25,574 bases of DNA from an uncultured Prevotellaceae bacterium (GTDB taxonomy: Bacteria > Bacteroidota > Bacteroidia > Bacteroidales > Bacteroidaceae). The notes below the pieces were generated by a model. It ran no database searches. It saw only the letters and a list, made by a program, of their open reading frames with translations, and was not told the DNA's origin. Shown one piece after another: positions 7,623 through 17,650 of this stretch; within the stretch, counting starts at the first letter, position 1; each line of letters opens with the position of its first letter. A program made the translations under genes and the position numbers. The stretch spans positions 1 to 25,574 of the forward strand of contig CAMNHS010000004.1 of assembly GCA_946539635.1 (NCBI GenBank). Direction: 5' to 3'.

Positions 7623-8324
7623 ATGATTAGTGTTTGTATGGCCACTTATAATGGCGAAAGATATGTAAAGGAACAAGTCTCCTCTATTTTACAACAGTTG
7701 GGTGAGATGGACGAACTGGTGGTTTCTGACGATGGCTCTACTGATTCGACTCTTCAGGTTTTAGCTTCGCTTCAAGACCCTCGTATCAAGGTTTTTTATG
7801 GTCCTCGTACTGGTCTTACCTATAATTTTGAGAATGCCATAAAAAATGCTTCAGGAGATTATATCTTTTTGTCCGATCAGGATGATGTGTGGGAACCAAA
7901 TAAGGTAGAACGTATGGTAGCTGCATTGCAGGATGCTGACCTGGTGATAAGTGATGCATGGATTAGTGATGAAAATGCAGTGAGTACAGGAAAATCCCTC
8001 TATGACCTAAGTACACCTCACAAAGGATTTATTCATACTATGTACCACACCAGCTACATAGGATGCTGCACAGCCTTCAAACGAAGTCTGTTGCAAAAAG
8101 TTTTACCTTTCCCCCCTCACATTGTAATGCATGACTATTGGATAGGGCTGATTGCTGACATGTATTATAAGACTACATTTATCCCTGACAAATTAATGCG
8201 ATACAGAAGACATGGTAGCAACGCATCAGCTTTGACAACAGGAAAAAGTCCTCTTTCCCTATTTCAGAAGTTAGAGTACAGGTTCTGGCTCTTGATGTAT
8301 TCAATTGGTCGATGGCTTAAATGA
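7623..8324 (+). CDS. Glycosyltransferase family 2 (rhamnosyltransferase-like)
   Basis: A 233-residue GT-A enzyme for polysaccharide assembly. It has the opening ISVCMATYNGERYVKEQ, nucleotide-binding VSDDGSTDST at 34-43, the metal-binding DQD at 85-87 within DQDDVW, the acceptor-side MHDYWIGL near 174-181 and the closing YRRHGSNA. The same landmarks occur in the neighbouring GT2 protein encoded tail-to-tail (8301-9167), so the two are paralogues, though this one lacks about 50 C-terminal residues. It is the only plus-strand gene inside the polysaccharide locus. Its stop overlaps the convergent gene by 24 bases. The sugar specificity cannot be read from sequence. Confidence 0.9.
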   Translation: MISVCMATYNGERYVKEQVSSILQQLGEMDELVVSDDGSTDSTLQVLASLQDPRIKVFYGPRTGLTYNFENAIKNASGDYIFLSDQDDVWEPNKVERMVAALQDADLVISDAWISDENAVSTGKSLYDLSTPHKGFIHTMYHTSYIGCCTAFKRSLLQKVLPFPPHIVMHDYWIGLIADMYYKTTFIPDKLMRYRRHGSNASALTTGKSPLSLFQKLEYRFWLLMYSIGRWLK

Positions 8325-9167
8325 GGATAGCCTTAGATGAATAGCGTACCTTATTTTTGCAGAAAGATACTCGCAAACAGAAATCTTTCTTATGGCATTC
8401 ATCTCCTTAAAGTGTTTCTTGTTTAGTGCTATTATATTGTTTGCATGTTTTAATCTATACAGCAAGGTCCTTTTTTTAGCATCTTGCGCTCCTAATGTGT
8501 TATTTCCATGCTGACGATATAATATTTGTGACTCATGCATATTCATTATAATACCATTATTTGCGGCAACCGATAGCGCTATCCACGAATCGTGCATAGT
8601 TGCCTCATCATGATGAAATTTCACTATTTCCTTAGCCTTTTTGTTAAATAGCATTGTACACCCTGTTACATATTGCAAGGCTGCATGGTCAGAGTATTTT
8701 TTTATCCAATTAGTATCTATATTCTGATATCTCCAGAAAGACTTCGCTATTATTTCTTTGTCTTTGTTAACCACAATTAGGTCCGTATTTATAGTTATAG
8801 GAATAGCTGGGTTCTGCAATTCCAACTTCTTCATGCTTTCATATGCTTTCGTTATCTTCTCTGGCATCCACACATCATCTTGGTCGCAGAACATATAGTA
8901 AGGAGCCTCAATCCTCTCCAGCATACTGAGGAAATTCTTACATGCCCCACCCTGTGAAGGATAGTCCACAAGGGTTACCTTTTTTGGATTTTTTACTATA
9001 TATTCCCTGACTATTGAGACAGTATCATCCTTAGACCCGTCATCATGCACGTAGAGGTGCCAGTCCTGATAAGTCTGTGCAAATAGTGAATCTATCTGCT
9101 CTCTAAGATATTTTTCTCCGTTATATGTCGCCATCAGTATGGCTATCTGGTTATCGTTTTTTTGCAT
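8301..9167 (-). CDS. Glycosyltransferase family 2 (rhamnosyltransferase-like)
   Basis: A 288-residue GT-A enzyme. Motifs: ILMATYNGEKYLREQ at 10-24, VHDDGSKDDT at 40-49, the metal-binding DQD at 95-97 in CDQDDVW, MHDSWIAL in the acceptor half, then LYRQHGNNTLG. After the catalytic domain comes a basic helical tail (about 235-288) of the sort that anchors such enzymes at the membrane. It starts 24 bases after the Wzx stop and is the last gene of the long minus-strand operon. It overlaps the convergent paralogue by 24 bases. The family assignment is firm and the linkage formed unknown. Confidence 0.91.
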   Translation of the reverse strand: MQKNDNQIAILMATYNGEKYLREQIDSLFAQTYQDWHLYVHDDGSKDDTVSIVREYIVKNPKKVTLVDYPSQGGACKNFLSMLERIEAPYYMFCDQDDVWMPEKITKAYESMKKLELQNPAIPITINTDLIVVNKDKEIIAKSFWRYQNIDTNWIKKYSDHAALQYVTGCTMLFNKKAKEIVKFHHDEATMHDSWIALSVAANNGIIMNMHESQILYRQHGNNTLGAQDAKKRTLLYRLKHANNIIALNKKHFKEMNAIRKISVCEYLSAKIRYAIHLRLSSFKPSTN

Positions 9168-9191
9168 GATTTTAGTGTATTCGTGGTTAAA

Positions 9192-10526
9192 TTATTTAAG
9201 CCATATTCCTGTAGCTGTACCGTTGATTACTTTTTTTAATTGTATTACATTGACTATTAATCCCGGCACATGAACAGAGCACATTACCCAGGCAAGACTC
9301 ACTACTGTTCCAAACATATGGCACACCAACCAGGCTAAAGGAAGGTAAACGACAGTTGCAACAACTGTGAAAATCAACTGTAGCTTTAAGACCCCCATGC
9401 CATTCAGCAAGTAAGAGTAACGCATACTCACTATCAGGGTAAATATATATATACCAATAGCTATGGATAAATCATAAGATATCTCTACTTCTTTTCCAAC
9501 CCATAATCCATACACGAACTTGGAAACAGCTATCATAAGTAGCATTGCAATGAAAATACCTGCCATTACAATGTCAAGTTTACGTGACATACGTTGTATC
9601 CATTCCATTTCACCTCGAGCGTAAGCATCAGTGGTAGCATTCCAAAATGGCATACATATTATAGTAAATGCCACCAAAAGCAGTGAAAAATATCTGTACG
9701 CGACTTGATAAGGGGTAACCTCTGCAGGCGAAAATATCCTGCTTATGATTATGTTTGTTGATGTAAATAATACTATCGCACAAATTTGAAGTACAAAAAA
9801 TTTCATGCCTGTAGAGAAAAGACTACGTGACATTTCCTTCTTTATTCCGCCTATATATGGGGCATATTGTGGATATCTTATCCAAAAAGAATATGGTACA
9901 CACAACATCCACACAAAGAGTGGCGAGGCTGTATTTATAATTACGACGACAAGCAAAGAGTTGCTTCCCAGCAAATAGGCTATATAAGTAATGATAAGCG
10001 CAAGCGTCTGTCCCATGCATACAAAGAAATTATTTACTGCCGGCAACTGCATTCCCATATAGAAATTACCAACAGACTTAAGTATAAAAGTGGAACAGAC
10101 TAATGTTACTGCAGTAGCCAAAATGTCTTCTAAGCCTTGAATACGAGTGGGACTTACTCCTAATGCCGAATATACATCAATGTTATATATAATAGCGTAT
10201 AGCAACATTAAGATGGGAACAACTATCACAAACAGCATAAAGAATGCCGACGATATAGCCTCGCGAACTTTTTCGTGCTCTCCTTTGGCAACATTATTGG
10301 CTACGGCGTTACGTAATCCGTTACCTAATCCCACATCAAGGAAATCAACCCACATAAGTATTCCACTAATGGTCAGCCACACACCATTACTGTATATCCC
10401 AAGCATTTTTAGCGTAAGTGGTACCATTAGTAGTACCACAAGCGCCGACCATCCTTTTACAATGAATGATGCTAAGATATTCTTTGTAAGAAGTGAAGAA
10501 CGCGTATGTGAGTTAGTCTCTACCAT
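9192..10526 (-). CDS. wzx: Polysaccharide flippase, Wzx-like (MATE/MVF superfamily)
   Basis: A 444-residue integral membrane protein with about 12 hydrophobic helices. It should translocate undecaprenyl-linked repeat units across the inner membrane. The N-terminus LLTKNILASFIVKGWSALV, followed by VPLTLKMLG and WVDFLDVGLGNGLRNAVA, is characteristic of O-antigen/teichoic flippases. The loop KGEHEKVREAISSAFF follows the second helix as in the family. It sits between the Wzy gene (28 bases upstream) and a GT2 gene (24 bases downstream), exactly where a Wzx/Wzy pathway expects it. DNA composition here is AT-rich. Confidence 0.9.
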   Translation of the reverse strand: MVETNSHTRSSLLTKNILASFIVKGWSALVVLLMVPLTLKMLGIYSNGVWLTISGILMWVDFLDVGLGNGLRNAVANNVAKGEHEKVREAISSAFFMLFVIVVPILMLLYAIIYNIDVYSALGVSPTRIQGLEDILATAVTLVCSTFILKSVGNFYMGMQLPAVNNFFVCMGQTLALIITYIAYLLGSNSLLVVVIINTASPLFVWMLCVPYSFWIRYPQYAPYIGGIKKEMSRSLFSTGMKFFVLQICAIVLFTSTNIIISRIFSPAEVTPYQVAYRYFSLLLVAFTIICMPFWNATTDAYARGEMEWIQRMSRKLDIVMAGIFIAMLLMIAVSKFVYGLWVGKEVEISYDLSIAIGIYIFTLIVSMRYSYLLNGMGVLKLQLIFTVVATVVYLPLAWLVCHMFGTVVSLAWVMCSVHVPGLIVNVIQLKKVINGTATGIWLK

Positions 10527-10554
10527 TATGAAATGTATAAATCAGAAATGAGTC

Positions 10555-11622
10555 TTAATGATTATTTATTGTCCCTATAGTATATATTAAAATGCATGCA
10601 ACACAGCGTAGAGTCGAAATTAAATTTACCGTGATCTTACCCCAAAAGATTGGATAAAACAAATATATTGTCGCAGTCCATAAAAAAATGGCAACTATTT
10701 CAAAGTATTCATTCAAACGACTCGCTAAAACTGCACTAAAGTTACCTAGCATTAGCATACAAGCAAATGCCACGCACATGATTTTTAGCATAATAGGGGT
10801 GTACTTGTATTTGTCTGTCAATATTTTATGAAAATACAGTACAACAAAGTATAGCAATATGTTTGTTATAACAACAGGATTCACGTAAAAGGCCCAACTT
10901 GCATATTCATCTTCCAATCCTGCTTCTTTCAATCTTCTATAGGTTGAAAGTCTGTCTCCACCAAAATTGTCTGGAATAAGGTAGAAAATGTCAACACCCA
11001 TAAAATAAACGATTAAGCCAATGGGTATAACAGAATAAAGAATTGCTAACTGCCATTTTGATAATCTATCATTGTCTAGAAAAAAAAGAAGAAAACCAAA
11101 AGCAGCTGAATAATGAAATAATACACCTAAAATAAGAAAAAGGAAAGTGTAGAGGTTCTTTTTTTCTACCCGATAGTATAAAGCAAAAAGAAACAAAGCG
11201 GATGCTACCGCACACCTGATTTGCATCAAATCATGTAATTGATAATAATGTGAGAAATATACCCCTAATGTTATTAATGGAAACTTTGACATTTTCCATA
11301 TTATGCCTAATCTTAGGGGTATAGACATGATAGCGTAAGCAAAAAAAAGAGCATTAATCCCAAGACCTAAAGACTTTAAAAAGTATGACATTATTATAAA
11401 AGTCGGCTCTCGAAAATCATCATCCCAAGATACTGTACCATAATAGAGAATTTCGTAATTATCTGAGTCTGGAGTATCATATATTCCACGGGTTCCAGCT
11501 ATTAATATCATTCCCACCCCTATCAGAGCATACAGAATAATTTTGTCTCTTTCCTTTAATCTTGTTTCAATAAAGGAGAAGGACATGCATACCAAAAATA
11601 ATGAAAATATAGGTAGAAACAC
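10555..11622 (-). CDS. wzy: EpsG-type polysaccharide polymerase (Wzy-like)
   Basis: A 355-residue membrane protein with roughly nine to ten helices, expected to polymerise repeat units on the periplasmic face. Family hallmarks are GTRGIYDTPDSDNYE after the second helix, FREPTFIIMSYFLKSLG, and the QIRCAVASALFLFA helix followed by HYSAAFGFLLFF, all seen in EpsG proteins. The start codon is GTG (11620-11622), directly abutting the TAA stop of the Wzz gene with no gap; the upstream frame is closed by that stop. ATG at 11586 is an alternative that would cut the first helix. The region is strongly AT-rich (one hand-counted 60-base line is 30% GC). Confidence 0.85.
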   Translation of the reverse strand: MFLPIFSLFLVCMSFSFIETRLKERDKIILYALIGVGMILIAGTRGIYDTPDSDNYEILYYGTVSWDDDFREPTFIIMSYFLKSLGLGINALFFAYAIMSIPLRLGIIWKMSKFPLITLGVYFSHYYQLHDLMQIRCAVASALFLFALYYRVEKKNLYTFLFLILGVLFHYSAAFGFLLFFLDNDRLSKWQLAILYSVIPIGLIVYFMGVDIFYLIPDNFGGDRLSTYRRLKEAGLEDEYASWAFYVNPVVITNILLYFVVLYFHKILTDKYKYTPIMLKIMCVAFACMLMLGNFSAVLASRLNEYFEIVAIFLWTATIYLFYPIFWGKITVNLISTLRCVACILIYTIGTINNH

Positions 11623-12666
11623 TTATGAACGATGATTTATCATAATCTGAGCCGAAACAACAAAGAAGGCAAATATCATCATGCCAATGGAGATAAGTAC
11701 TCGCTTGGGACCTGCGGGTTTTATTGGTACAGAAGCACTTTGTATTACAGTAAAGGCTGGGGTAGCCTCCTGCAACTTTGCCTGTGCTGCCTGCATCTGT
11801 GTGTTCATAGCCGTGTAAACGTTATACTTCAGTTGCATTTCATCTTCCAGATCTTCTTCTTTGGCTTTGTAGCTGGGAAGCATGACATCTTGGTTGGCAT
11901 CAGCAAGGGTGACATATTGTTTGCGCACCTTAACATAAGCATTCTTGGCTTCTGCTGTCAGTTTCTTATAATACTCGTAATCGATGTTGGCTTTGTTTGT
12001 ACGGTAGGCTATAATAAATTCTTGTAGTTTCTTACAAGTCATATTAGCTATCGTTGCGCACACTAAAGGATCTATATCAGTGACGGTAATGGATACAATG
12101 TCTGTTTTTTTGTCTACATTGCACCGGATTCTCCCTGATACAGACTTGAAAATCTCGCTTTGTTGTTTGGTGAGGTTAAAAACGGATATTTTCTCTTCTC
12201 CATTGTATGTGTCCTTAGGTGTAGGTTTTATCCATTCAATAATTCTACCTTTTATGACATTCCACCATGCATCCTTTTGATAATCACGGAGGTAAGTATA
12301 ATAGTTTGTCTTTATGTCACCTTTTTTTGTGGTAACTTGAACGAGCATTAGGTCTGCCACAAAATCCATAGATTCTATGATATCTGGATATATTTCTACG
12401 TTGAGAGCATCAAGATTTCCCATTTTAGAAAGGGAACCTAAACCAAACGATGAGGCAAGTGAGCCTAATGACCCTGAAACGGAAGGACCTGTTGGCTCTG
12501 GTGCCAGTTTGACGGTACATTTGTAGTATCGAGGTATGCAGACTGTGATAAGATATGTGATAATCAGTACTGCAGGCAATACCTTATAATATGTTTTACG
12601 ATGTGGCCATAATTTCTTGAAGATGGCAGTGACATCGATGGGGGCATTATTTTCCTTTTCTTCCAT
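11623..12666 (-). CDS. wzz: Wzz-family chain length determinant (no kinase domain)
   Basis: A 347-residue inner-membrane protein controlling polymer length. The first membrane helix is at about 28-45, a periplasmic domain with a coiled-coil region (about 240-300) follows, and the second helix is at about 323-342. Before it lies the Pro-rich segment SASVPIKPAGPKRVL typical of the Wzz/PCP family. A Ser/Gly-rich stretch (GSLGSLASSFGLGSLSK) follows the first strand, as in several Bacteroidetes members. No C-terminal Walker motifs or tyrosine cluster exist, so any kinase must be encoded elsewhere. The gene is 18 bases downstream of the UDP-glucose dehydrogenase gene and abuts the Wzy gene. Confidence 0.9.
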   Translation of the reverse strand: MEEKENNAPIDVTAIFKKLWPHRKTYYKVLPAVLIITYLITVCIPRYYKCTVKLAPEPTGPSVSGSLGSLASSFGLGSLSKMGNLDALNVEIYPDIIESMDFVADLMLVQVTTKKGDIKTNYYTYLRDYQKDAWWNVIKGRIIEWIKPTPKDTYNGEEKISVFNLTKQQSEIFKSVSGRIRCNVDKKTDIVSITVTDIDPLVCATIANMTCKKLQEFIIAYRTNKANIDYEYYKKLTAEAKNAYVKVRKQYVTLADANQDVMLPSYKAKEEDLEDEMQLKYNVYTAMNTQMQAAQAKLQEATPAFTVIQSASVPIKPAGPKRVLISIGMMIFAFFVVSAQIMINHRS

Positions 12667-12684
12667 ATTGCTTATTATATCAAT

Positions 12685-13947
12685 TTAATCTCTTCTAAAC
12701 AAATCGCGTGTATATACCTTGTCTTTTACATCGTCAAGAATGCTGTCGTAGCGGTTCGCTATGATGGCGTGACTCTTTGCCTTGAATGCATCAAGGTCGT
12801 TGACGACTTTGGAACCAAAGAAAGTAGTGCCATCGGATAGGGTAGGCTCGTATATTATGACTGTTGCACCCTTGGCTTTGATGCGTTTCATGATGCCTTG
12901 GATGGCACTTTGTCTGAAGTTATCGCTATTGGATTTCATCGTGAGACGATAGACACCAATGATGCATTCTTTTTCCTTGGAAGCAGAATTATCGTATAAG
13001 TTGTCTTGACTATAAGCGTAGTAGCCTGCTTTCTTCAATACTGCGTCTGCTATATAGTCTTTGCGTGTACGATTACTTTCAACAATAGCAGTCATCATAT
13101 TCTGTGGCACATCTTGATAGTTGGCAAGCAACTGCTTGGTGTCCTTAGGAAGACAGTAGCCTCCATAGCCAAAGGATGGGTTGTTGTAATGCGTGCCGAT
13201 ACGCGGGTCGAGGCCAACACCTTGTATTATAGCCTGTGGGTCAAGGCCTTTTACTTCTGCGTATGTGTCCAGCTCGTTGAAATAGGATACGCGAAGGGCA
13301 AGGTATGTGTTGGCAAACAGTTTTACTGCTTCAGCTTCCTTCAATCCCATAAACAGTACCGGCGCATCTTTCTTCTCGGCTCCTTCAATGAGTAAGTCGG
13401 CAAAAGTGTGGGCTGCAGTCTTTAATTCCTCAAGGTTGTTTACCTCGAAGAGTTTAGGATAGCCAACAATAACACGGCTGGGGTAGAGGTTGTCATACAG
13501 AGCCTTACTCTCACGCAGGAACTCTGGCGCAAAGAGTAGGCGTAGGGATTTGCCGTATTTGTTATATAGTTTCTCGCAATATCCTACAGGAATTGTACTC
13601 TTTACCACCATTATACCTGTCGTGTTAACACTTAACACAAGGTCTATAACGTCTTCTATATGGTGTGTATCGAAGAAATTCTGTACTGGGTCGTAGTTGG
13701 TTGGGGCTGCTATGATGATGAAATCTGCATCTTTGTATGCTGCGGCTCCGTCAAGGGTTGCTTTAAGGTTCAACTTCTTTTCAGCAAAGAATTTCTCGAT
13801 ATATTCATCTTGGATGGGAGAGATGCGATTGTTAATCTTCTCAACCTTTTCAGGAATAACATCAACAGCTGTCACTTCATGATGCTGTGACAATAGGGTT
13901 GCCATAGACAATCCTACATATCCTGTTCCTGCTACTGCTATCTTCAT
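12685..13947 (-). CDS. ugd: UDP-glucose 6-dehydrogenase family
   Basis: This cytoplasmic NAD-dependent enzyme oxidises UDP-glucose to UDP-glucuronate in two steps, supplying uronic acid for the polymer. The 420-residue protein has the Rossmann motif GTGYVG at 7-12, the APTNYDP loop near 81-87, KSTIPVG at 116-122, the FAPEFLRES substrate segment at 139-147 and the catalytic cysteine C265 in [10 protein letters not shown]. The C-terminal domain (about 320-420) is complete. The sequence fits short-form UDP-glucose dehydrogenases better than WecC or TviB types, but a UDP-GlcNAc or UDP-Gal substrate cannot be excluded. It starts 2 bases after the export-protein stop, within the polysaccharide operon. 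Confidence 0.9.
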   Translation of the reverse strand: MKIAVAGTGYVGLSMATLLSQHHEVTAVDVIPEKVEKINNRISPIQDEYIEKFFAEKKLNLKATLDGAAAYKDADFIIIAAPTNYDPVQNFFDTHHIEDVIDLVLSVNTTGIMVVKSTIPVGYCEKLYNKYGKSLRLLFAPEFLRESKALYDNLYPSRVIVGYPKLFEVNNLEELKTAAHTFADLLIEGAEKKDAPVLFMGLKEAEAVKLFANTYLALRVSYFNELDTYAEVKGLDPQAIIQGVGLDPRIGTHYNNPSFGYGGYCLPKDTKQLLANYQDVPQNMMTAIVESNRTRKDYIADAVLKKAGYYAYSQDNLYDNSASKEKECIIGVYRLTMKSNSDNFRQSAIQGIMKRIKAKGATVIIYEPTLSDGTTFFGSKVVNDLDAFKAKSHAIIANRYDSILDDVKDKVYTRDLFRRD

Positions 13948-13949
13948 TT

Positions 13950-16493
13950 TTATTTCTTGATTAAGTTAGCTACTGTAGCTATCGTTGTGGCGATTGCTGC
14001 GGTAGTTGAGCCTATACCAAGCCACTGAGTAACCTTTGCAGGATCTTGTTTTGGCTTAGTAGGTACGATAATCTGACAACCAGGAGTAGGATTTTCCCCT
14101 TCACCAACCTGGTTCACAGTACCATTCATGTGTACAATATACGTTGAATGTCTGCGTGCCCTGTTGCCATAACCTCCCGCTTGGTTGATGTAGTAGCTAG
14201 CTTTCTTTCCTTTTTTATAGGCAACAGTGTTAGGATAGAGGACATTACCGCTGATAGTAACTGTATTGTTGTATTCTGGTACTATGATTCTATCACCTTC
14301 ACGCAATACTAAGTCGTAGTCGGAACCTGGTTCCTCAAGAGCTTTGTCGAGTTGTATTCCGACATAATAGATGTCTCCGAAATCCAACCTTTTGATATCT
14401 GTTGAATCATCTGAAATGGTCTGATGTTCTACCACATCTACTACTTGCTGCATACGGATTCGTTCTTCTGGAGTTATCTTTCTCTCCAATCTTGCTCCTT
14501 TGACATAAGCCAAAGCATTCACACCACCTGCCGCTTTCACAAGGTCACTAAGGCGTGACTCGCGTTTTGACATGGCATAGGTGCCTGGGAAGTTTATCTC
14601 TCCTTCGATATATACATTCTGTTGTGTCTGATAACCAGGACTCTTGCGCACATATACTTCATCGTATGGCTTGAGGATAAAGCCTGGCTCACCATCAATA
14701 ACAAAACCTTCCTTAAGTGAGAAAGAGAAATTCTCTGCTGTTATACCATTGCTTTCAATGGCCTTACTATCAACAATACGACGTGAAACATCGACCTTTA
14801 CAGTGGAAGCACTTTCCTTTAAGCCACCAGCTTGAAGAACGAAATCCTCAAGAGTTTCATTATCTGCATAACGGTATTCTCCAGGATACATTACTTCTCC
14901 ATGTATAGTGATGGTGCGTTCCGTCAGCTGATCGTTGTTGGAAGGGACAAAGAGTACATCCTCATTTTGTAGCGGTACATCAGGTGATGTTCCTGCGAGT
15001 ATTCCGGCAATATCAACAGATATTACAGAAAGGGTGCGGTTGGGATTCATACGGTGCATAACACCACGGGTGGTGATGGCATCTTCCAATACACCATCAC
15101 ATTGCTCGAGAAGATTTTTAACGGTAGTAATTTCGCCACCAAGTTGATACATGCCTGGACGGAAGACTGCTCCTTTAACTTCAACCATGTTTTCGTAACG
15201 AGCTATGATTGAATCAACACCAACGGAGTCTCCATTCTGCACTTTGAATGAACTGAAATCGAATTCGCCGACATTAAATACCTTACGTTTGGTGTCACCA
15301 TTACGTATTACTCTAACTGTTTTCTTATAGGCATCGCTGCTGAAGCCTCCGGCATAGTTAAGTAATGATGCTATGCTTTCTGTTTTTTTCATTTCGTAGT
15401 ACATCGGACGCTTAACCTTGCCTTTAATGGATACCATGGCGTCATATGTACCAACAACGATAACGTCGTTGTCTTGAAGGCGAACATTGCCTGTTAGTTT
15501 GCCGTTAAGAATATAGTCGTAAACATCAACGACGGTAATGAGGGAACCACGACGGAAAACCTTAATGTTTCTCAGCGTACCGAGTTCACTGATACCGCCT
15601 GCCATATATAGGGCATGGAAAACACTTGCAAAGGCTGATAGCGTGTAGGTACCTGGTGCTTGAACTTCTCCCATGACATTAATGGTGATGGTGCGAGTCT
15701 GCCCCAATCCAATCTTTATGCTGGAAGAAGAGTAGCGTGAGCCTAATGTAGAACGAATGTGAGATTGAGCCCTGCTTACGGACATACCGCTTACATGGAT
15801 AGGGCCGAAACCTTCAACGGTGATGTCGCCATCAGGGCTGACGATATATACGTCACTCTTCTGTGATGCGCCATATATGTCAAGTTTAATATTGTCTCCA
15901 GGACCAATAACATAATTCTGAGGTGTAGCAATGTTCATGGCTGGCTCGAATGTAAGAGAGGTGTTGTTAAAGATGTCTCTACCAAAAACCTTGTTACCAT
16001 TGAAGAGCATTTCCTTGTTTTCAGATGTATTTTTATAGAGTCTGTCATCTATCTCCGTACCTTCTTCGTCTTCGTCGTCATAATTATTCCAATTACTATT
16101 CTTCTTGCTAAGACTCGTGTTTTTGTTCCTGTTCTTGTCATTGTAATAATCAAGAACTTTATCTGTTTCTTCAGGATTTACCTGTGAGAATCTTTTATCA
16201 TTTCCATTATTCTGACGCATCATTTGCCCAGCGTCGTCGACAGTCTTATCTGCAATGGCACCAAGACTCTTTCCTTGTATTTCTTTTTCGTATTTCTTTC
16301 TGATGCGACGTATTTGGTTGATATTTACACCTTTAGCTACCAGCTTGGATACAATCTGTGCTTGTGAAGTGCCGGAATTGTGCTCTTTTAAGATAAATTT
16401 CATTACTTGGTCATCAGACATGCTCTGTGCTGACAAAGTGAGTGTAAAGAACAAGAGAAAAATAGATAGGCTGGTTGAAAACAATTTATGCAT
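13950..16493 (-). CDS. Polysaccharide export protein with six SLBB repeats (Wza-like)
   Basis: An 847-residue envelope protein likely to form the periplasmic/outer-membrane export conduit. It has a signal peptide at 1-22 (ending LSA before Gln), a helical region at 25-75, an Asn/Asp/Glu-rich linker at about 95-160, and a polysaccharide-export domain at about 190-265 ([15 protein letters not shown], then [12 protein letters not shown]). Six SLBB repeats then follow, each with a G-x-V-x-x-P-G-x-Y-like strand and an AGG turn, to about 790. A hydrophobic C-terminal helix ([16 protein letters not shown]) is a candidate membrane anchor. Unlike E. coli Wza (about 380 residues, lipidated) it has no lipobox cysteine and many more SLBB units. 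The gene starts 2 bases after the ABC-2 permease stop. Confidence 0.93.
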   Translation of the reverse strand: MHKLFSTSLSIFLLFFTLTLSAQSMSDDQVMKFILKEHNSGTSQAQIVSKLVAKGVNINQIRRIRKKYEKEIQGKSLGAIADKTVDDAGQMMRQNNGNDKRFSQVNPEETDKVLDYYNDKNRNKNTSLSKKNSNWNNYDDEDEEGTEIDDRLYKNTSENKEMLFNGNKVFGRDIFNNTSLTFEPAMNIATPQNYVIGPGDNIKLDIYGASQKSDVYIVSPDGDITVEGFGPIHVSGMSVSRAQSHIRSTLGSRYSSSSIKIGLGQTRTITINVMGEVQAPGTYTLSAFASVFHALYMAGGISELGTLRNIKVFRRGSLITVVDVYDYILNGKLTGNVRLQDNDVIVVGTYDAMVSIKGKVKRPMYYEMKKTESIASLLNYAGGFSSDAYKKTVRVIRNGDTKRKVFNVGEFDFSSFKVQNGDSVGVDSIIARYENMVEVKGAVFRPGMYQLGGEITTVKNLLEQCDGVLEDAITTRGVMHRMNPNRTLSVISVDIAGILAGTSPDVPLQNEDVLFVPSNNDQLTERTITIHGEVMYPGEYRYADNETLEDFVLQAGGLKESASTVKVDVSRRIVDSKAIESNGITAENFSFSLKEGFVIDGEPGFILKPYDEVYVRKSPGYQTQQNVYIEGEINFPGTYAMSKRESRLSDLVKAAGGVNALAYVKGARLERKITPEERIRMQQVVDVVEHQTISDDSTDIKRLDFGDIYYVGIQLDKALEEPGSDYDLVLREGDRIIVPEYNNTVTISGNVLYPNTVAYKKGKKASYYINQAGGYGNRARRHSTYIVHMNGTVNQVGEGENPTPGCQIIVPTKPKQDPAKVTQWLGIGSTTAAIATTIATVANLIKK

Positions 16494-16495
16494 AA

Positions 16496-17623
16496 TTATT
16501 TTGTTGTTGAATCTTGGCTTTTATAAAGAAAACGTCCGCGTAACTGATATATTGTGCACGAAAGGAAGAAATACACTATAGCTTGTATCCATAGCCCCAA
16601 GTATTCATGTTGTACATCGGCAAGTTCTGCCCCCATGCTGCTCATTCGTATAAATCCTCTTACTCCGAAAGTGCTGGGGAATGCGTATGACACTCCTTGC
16701 CAGAACCCCGAAATACTGCTCAGCGGCCAACTGACACCGCTCAGGAACAACATTGGCAGTGATGTGAAGACAACTATGAGCATTACGCTTTCGCGGTATC
16801 TTACAAAAGAACTGACCGTAATGGCAAAAAATACGCACGCCAGCAGGTATGGCACGAGGAAGTGGAATAGGGTAGAACCGTGAACAAGACTGACGAACCC
16901 AAAGATTCTTGGTACTACGAGGGTTATCCAAGTCAGCATGATGCTGAATATCATGAGGTATGCAAAACTGTGCCCCAACATACCAGCAATCTTCCATTCC
17001 TGGTCTGGTATTTTTTTGTAGTAGCGTTCCTCTCGTCGTGTTCCGGCTATCATGCCTACACCGAGTAACAGGGCTTGCTGTATGATGAGAACCAAGACTC
17101 CCGGAATGATAAAGTTACCATATCCGCCTGTGGTGTTGAATATTGGTACTTCCTCGAAATACAATGGAGAAAAGCCAGTTGCTCCCATATCGCTGCATAC
17201 TGCTGTGGCTGTCTGGTAAATGGCTTTGTATGCCAGCATATAACTCATGTCGCAGTATATGCTGATGTGTGCCTGGGTATGTCGTCCAAGGCATTTGTCA
17301 AAGTCGTGAGGTATATAGATGATACCATAGGCTTCTTCTTTTCCGATGAGGCTCTTAGCTTCCGACATGTTGCCGCAACGGTATGCGATGCAGACATCAG
17401 GAGAGGCATCGTATTTCTGTGCAAATTCACGTGATTTTGCCGAGTGTGAATTGTCTATCAGTACAACAGGAACCTCGCGTGCTACTTCGTTGTTGTATAT
17501 CCACGAATAAATCAGGGGATAGGCAATGGGGAGGAACAAAAAGAATAGCAAAACGCCTTCGTCTTTGGAAATCATCTTCAGCTCATCCAGCCATGCGTCA
17601 AATATGGTGTTAAGTGTTTTCAA
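16496..17623 (-). CDS. ABC-2 type permease (second of a pair)
   Basis: A 375-residue inner-membrane protein of the ABC-2/YhhJ-YbhR class. One N-terminal helix (about 25-45) is followed by a large extracytoplasmic domain (PVVLIDNSHSAKSREFAQKYD, then EEAYGIIYIPHDFDK) and about five C-terminal helices from residue 170, including FLSGVSWPLSSISGFWQGVSYAFP, a typical ABC-2 segment. Such permeases pair with an ATPase and an HlyD adaptor to export drugs or envelope components. Here its partner permease and adaptor lie just upstream but no ATPase is present. It is 27 bases from the first permease gene and 2 bases from the SLBB gene. The substrate is unknown; its operon suggests an envelope or polysaccharide role. 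Confidence 0.88.
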   Translation of the reverse strand: MKTLNTIFDAWLDELKMISKDEGVLLFFLFLPIAYPLIYSWIYNNEVAREVPVVLIDNSHSAKSREFAQKYDASPDVCIAYRCGNMSEAKSLIGKEEAYGIIYIPHDFDKCLGRHTQAHISIYCDMSYMLAYKAIYQTATAVCSDMGATGFSPLYFEEVPIFNTTGGYGNFIIPGVLVLIIQQALLLGVGMIAGTRREERYYKKIPDQEWKIAGMLGHSFAYLMIFSIMLTWITLVVPRIFGFVSLVHGSTLFHFLVPYLLACVFFAITVSSFVRYRESVMLIVVFTSLPMLFLSGVSWPLSSISGFWQGVSYAFPSTFGVRGFIRMSSMGAELADVQHEYLGLWIQAIVYFFLSCTIYQLRGRFLYKSQDSTTK

Positions 17624-17650
17624 TACCTTTTCTGTATAAGTGTGGATTTT

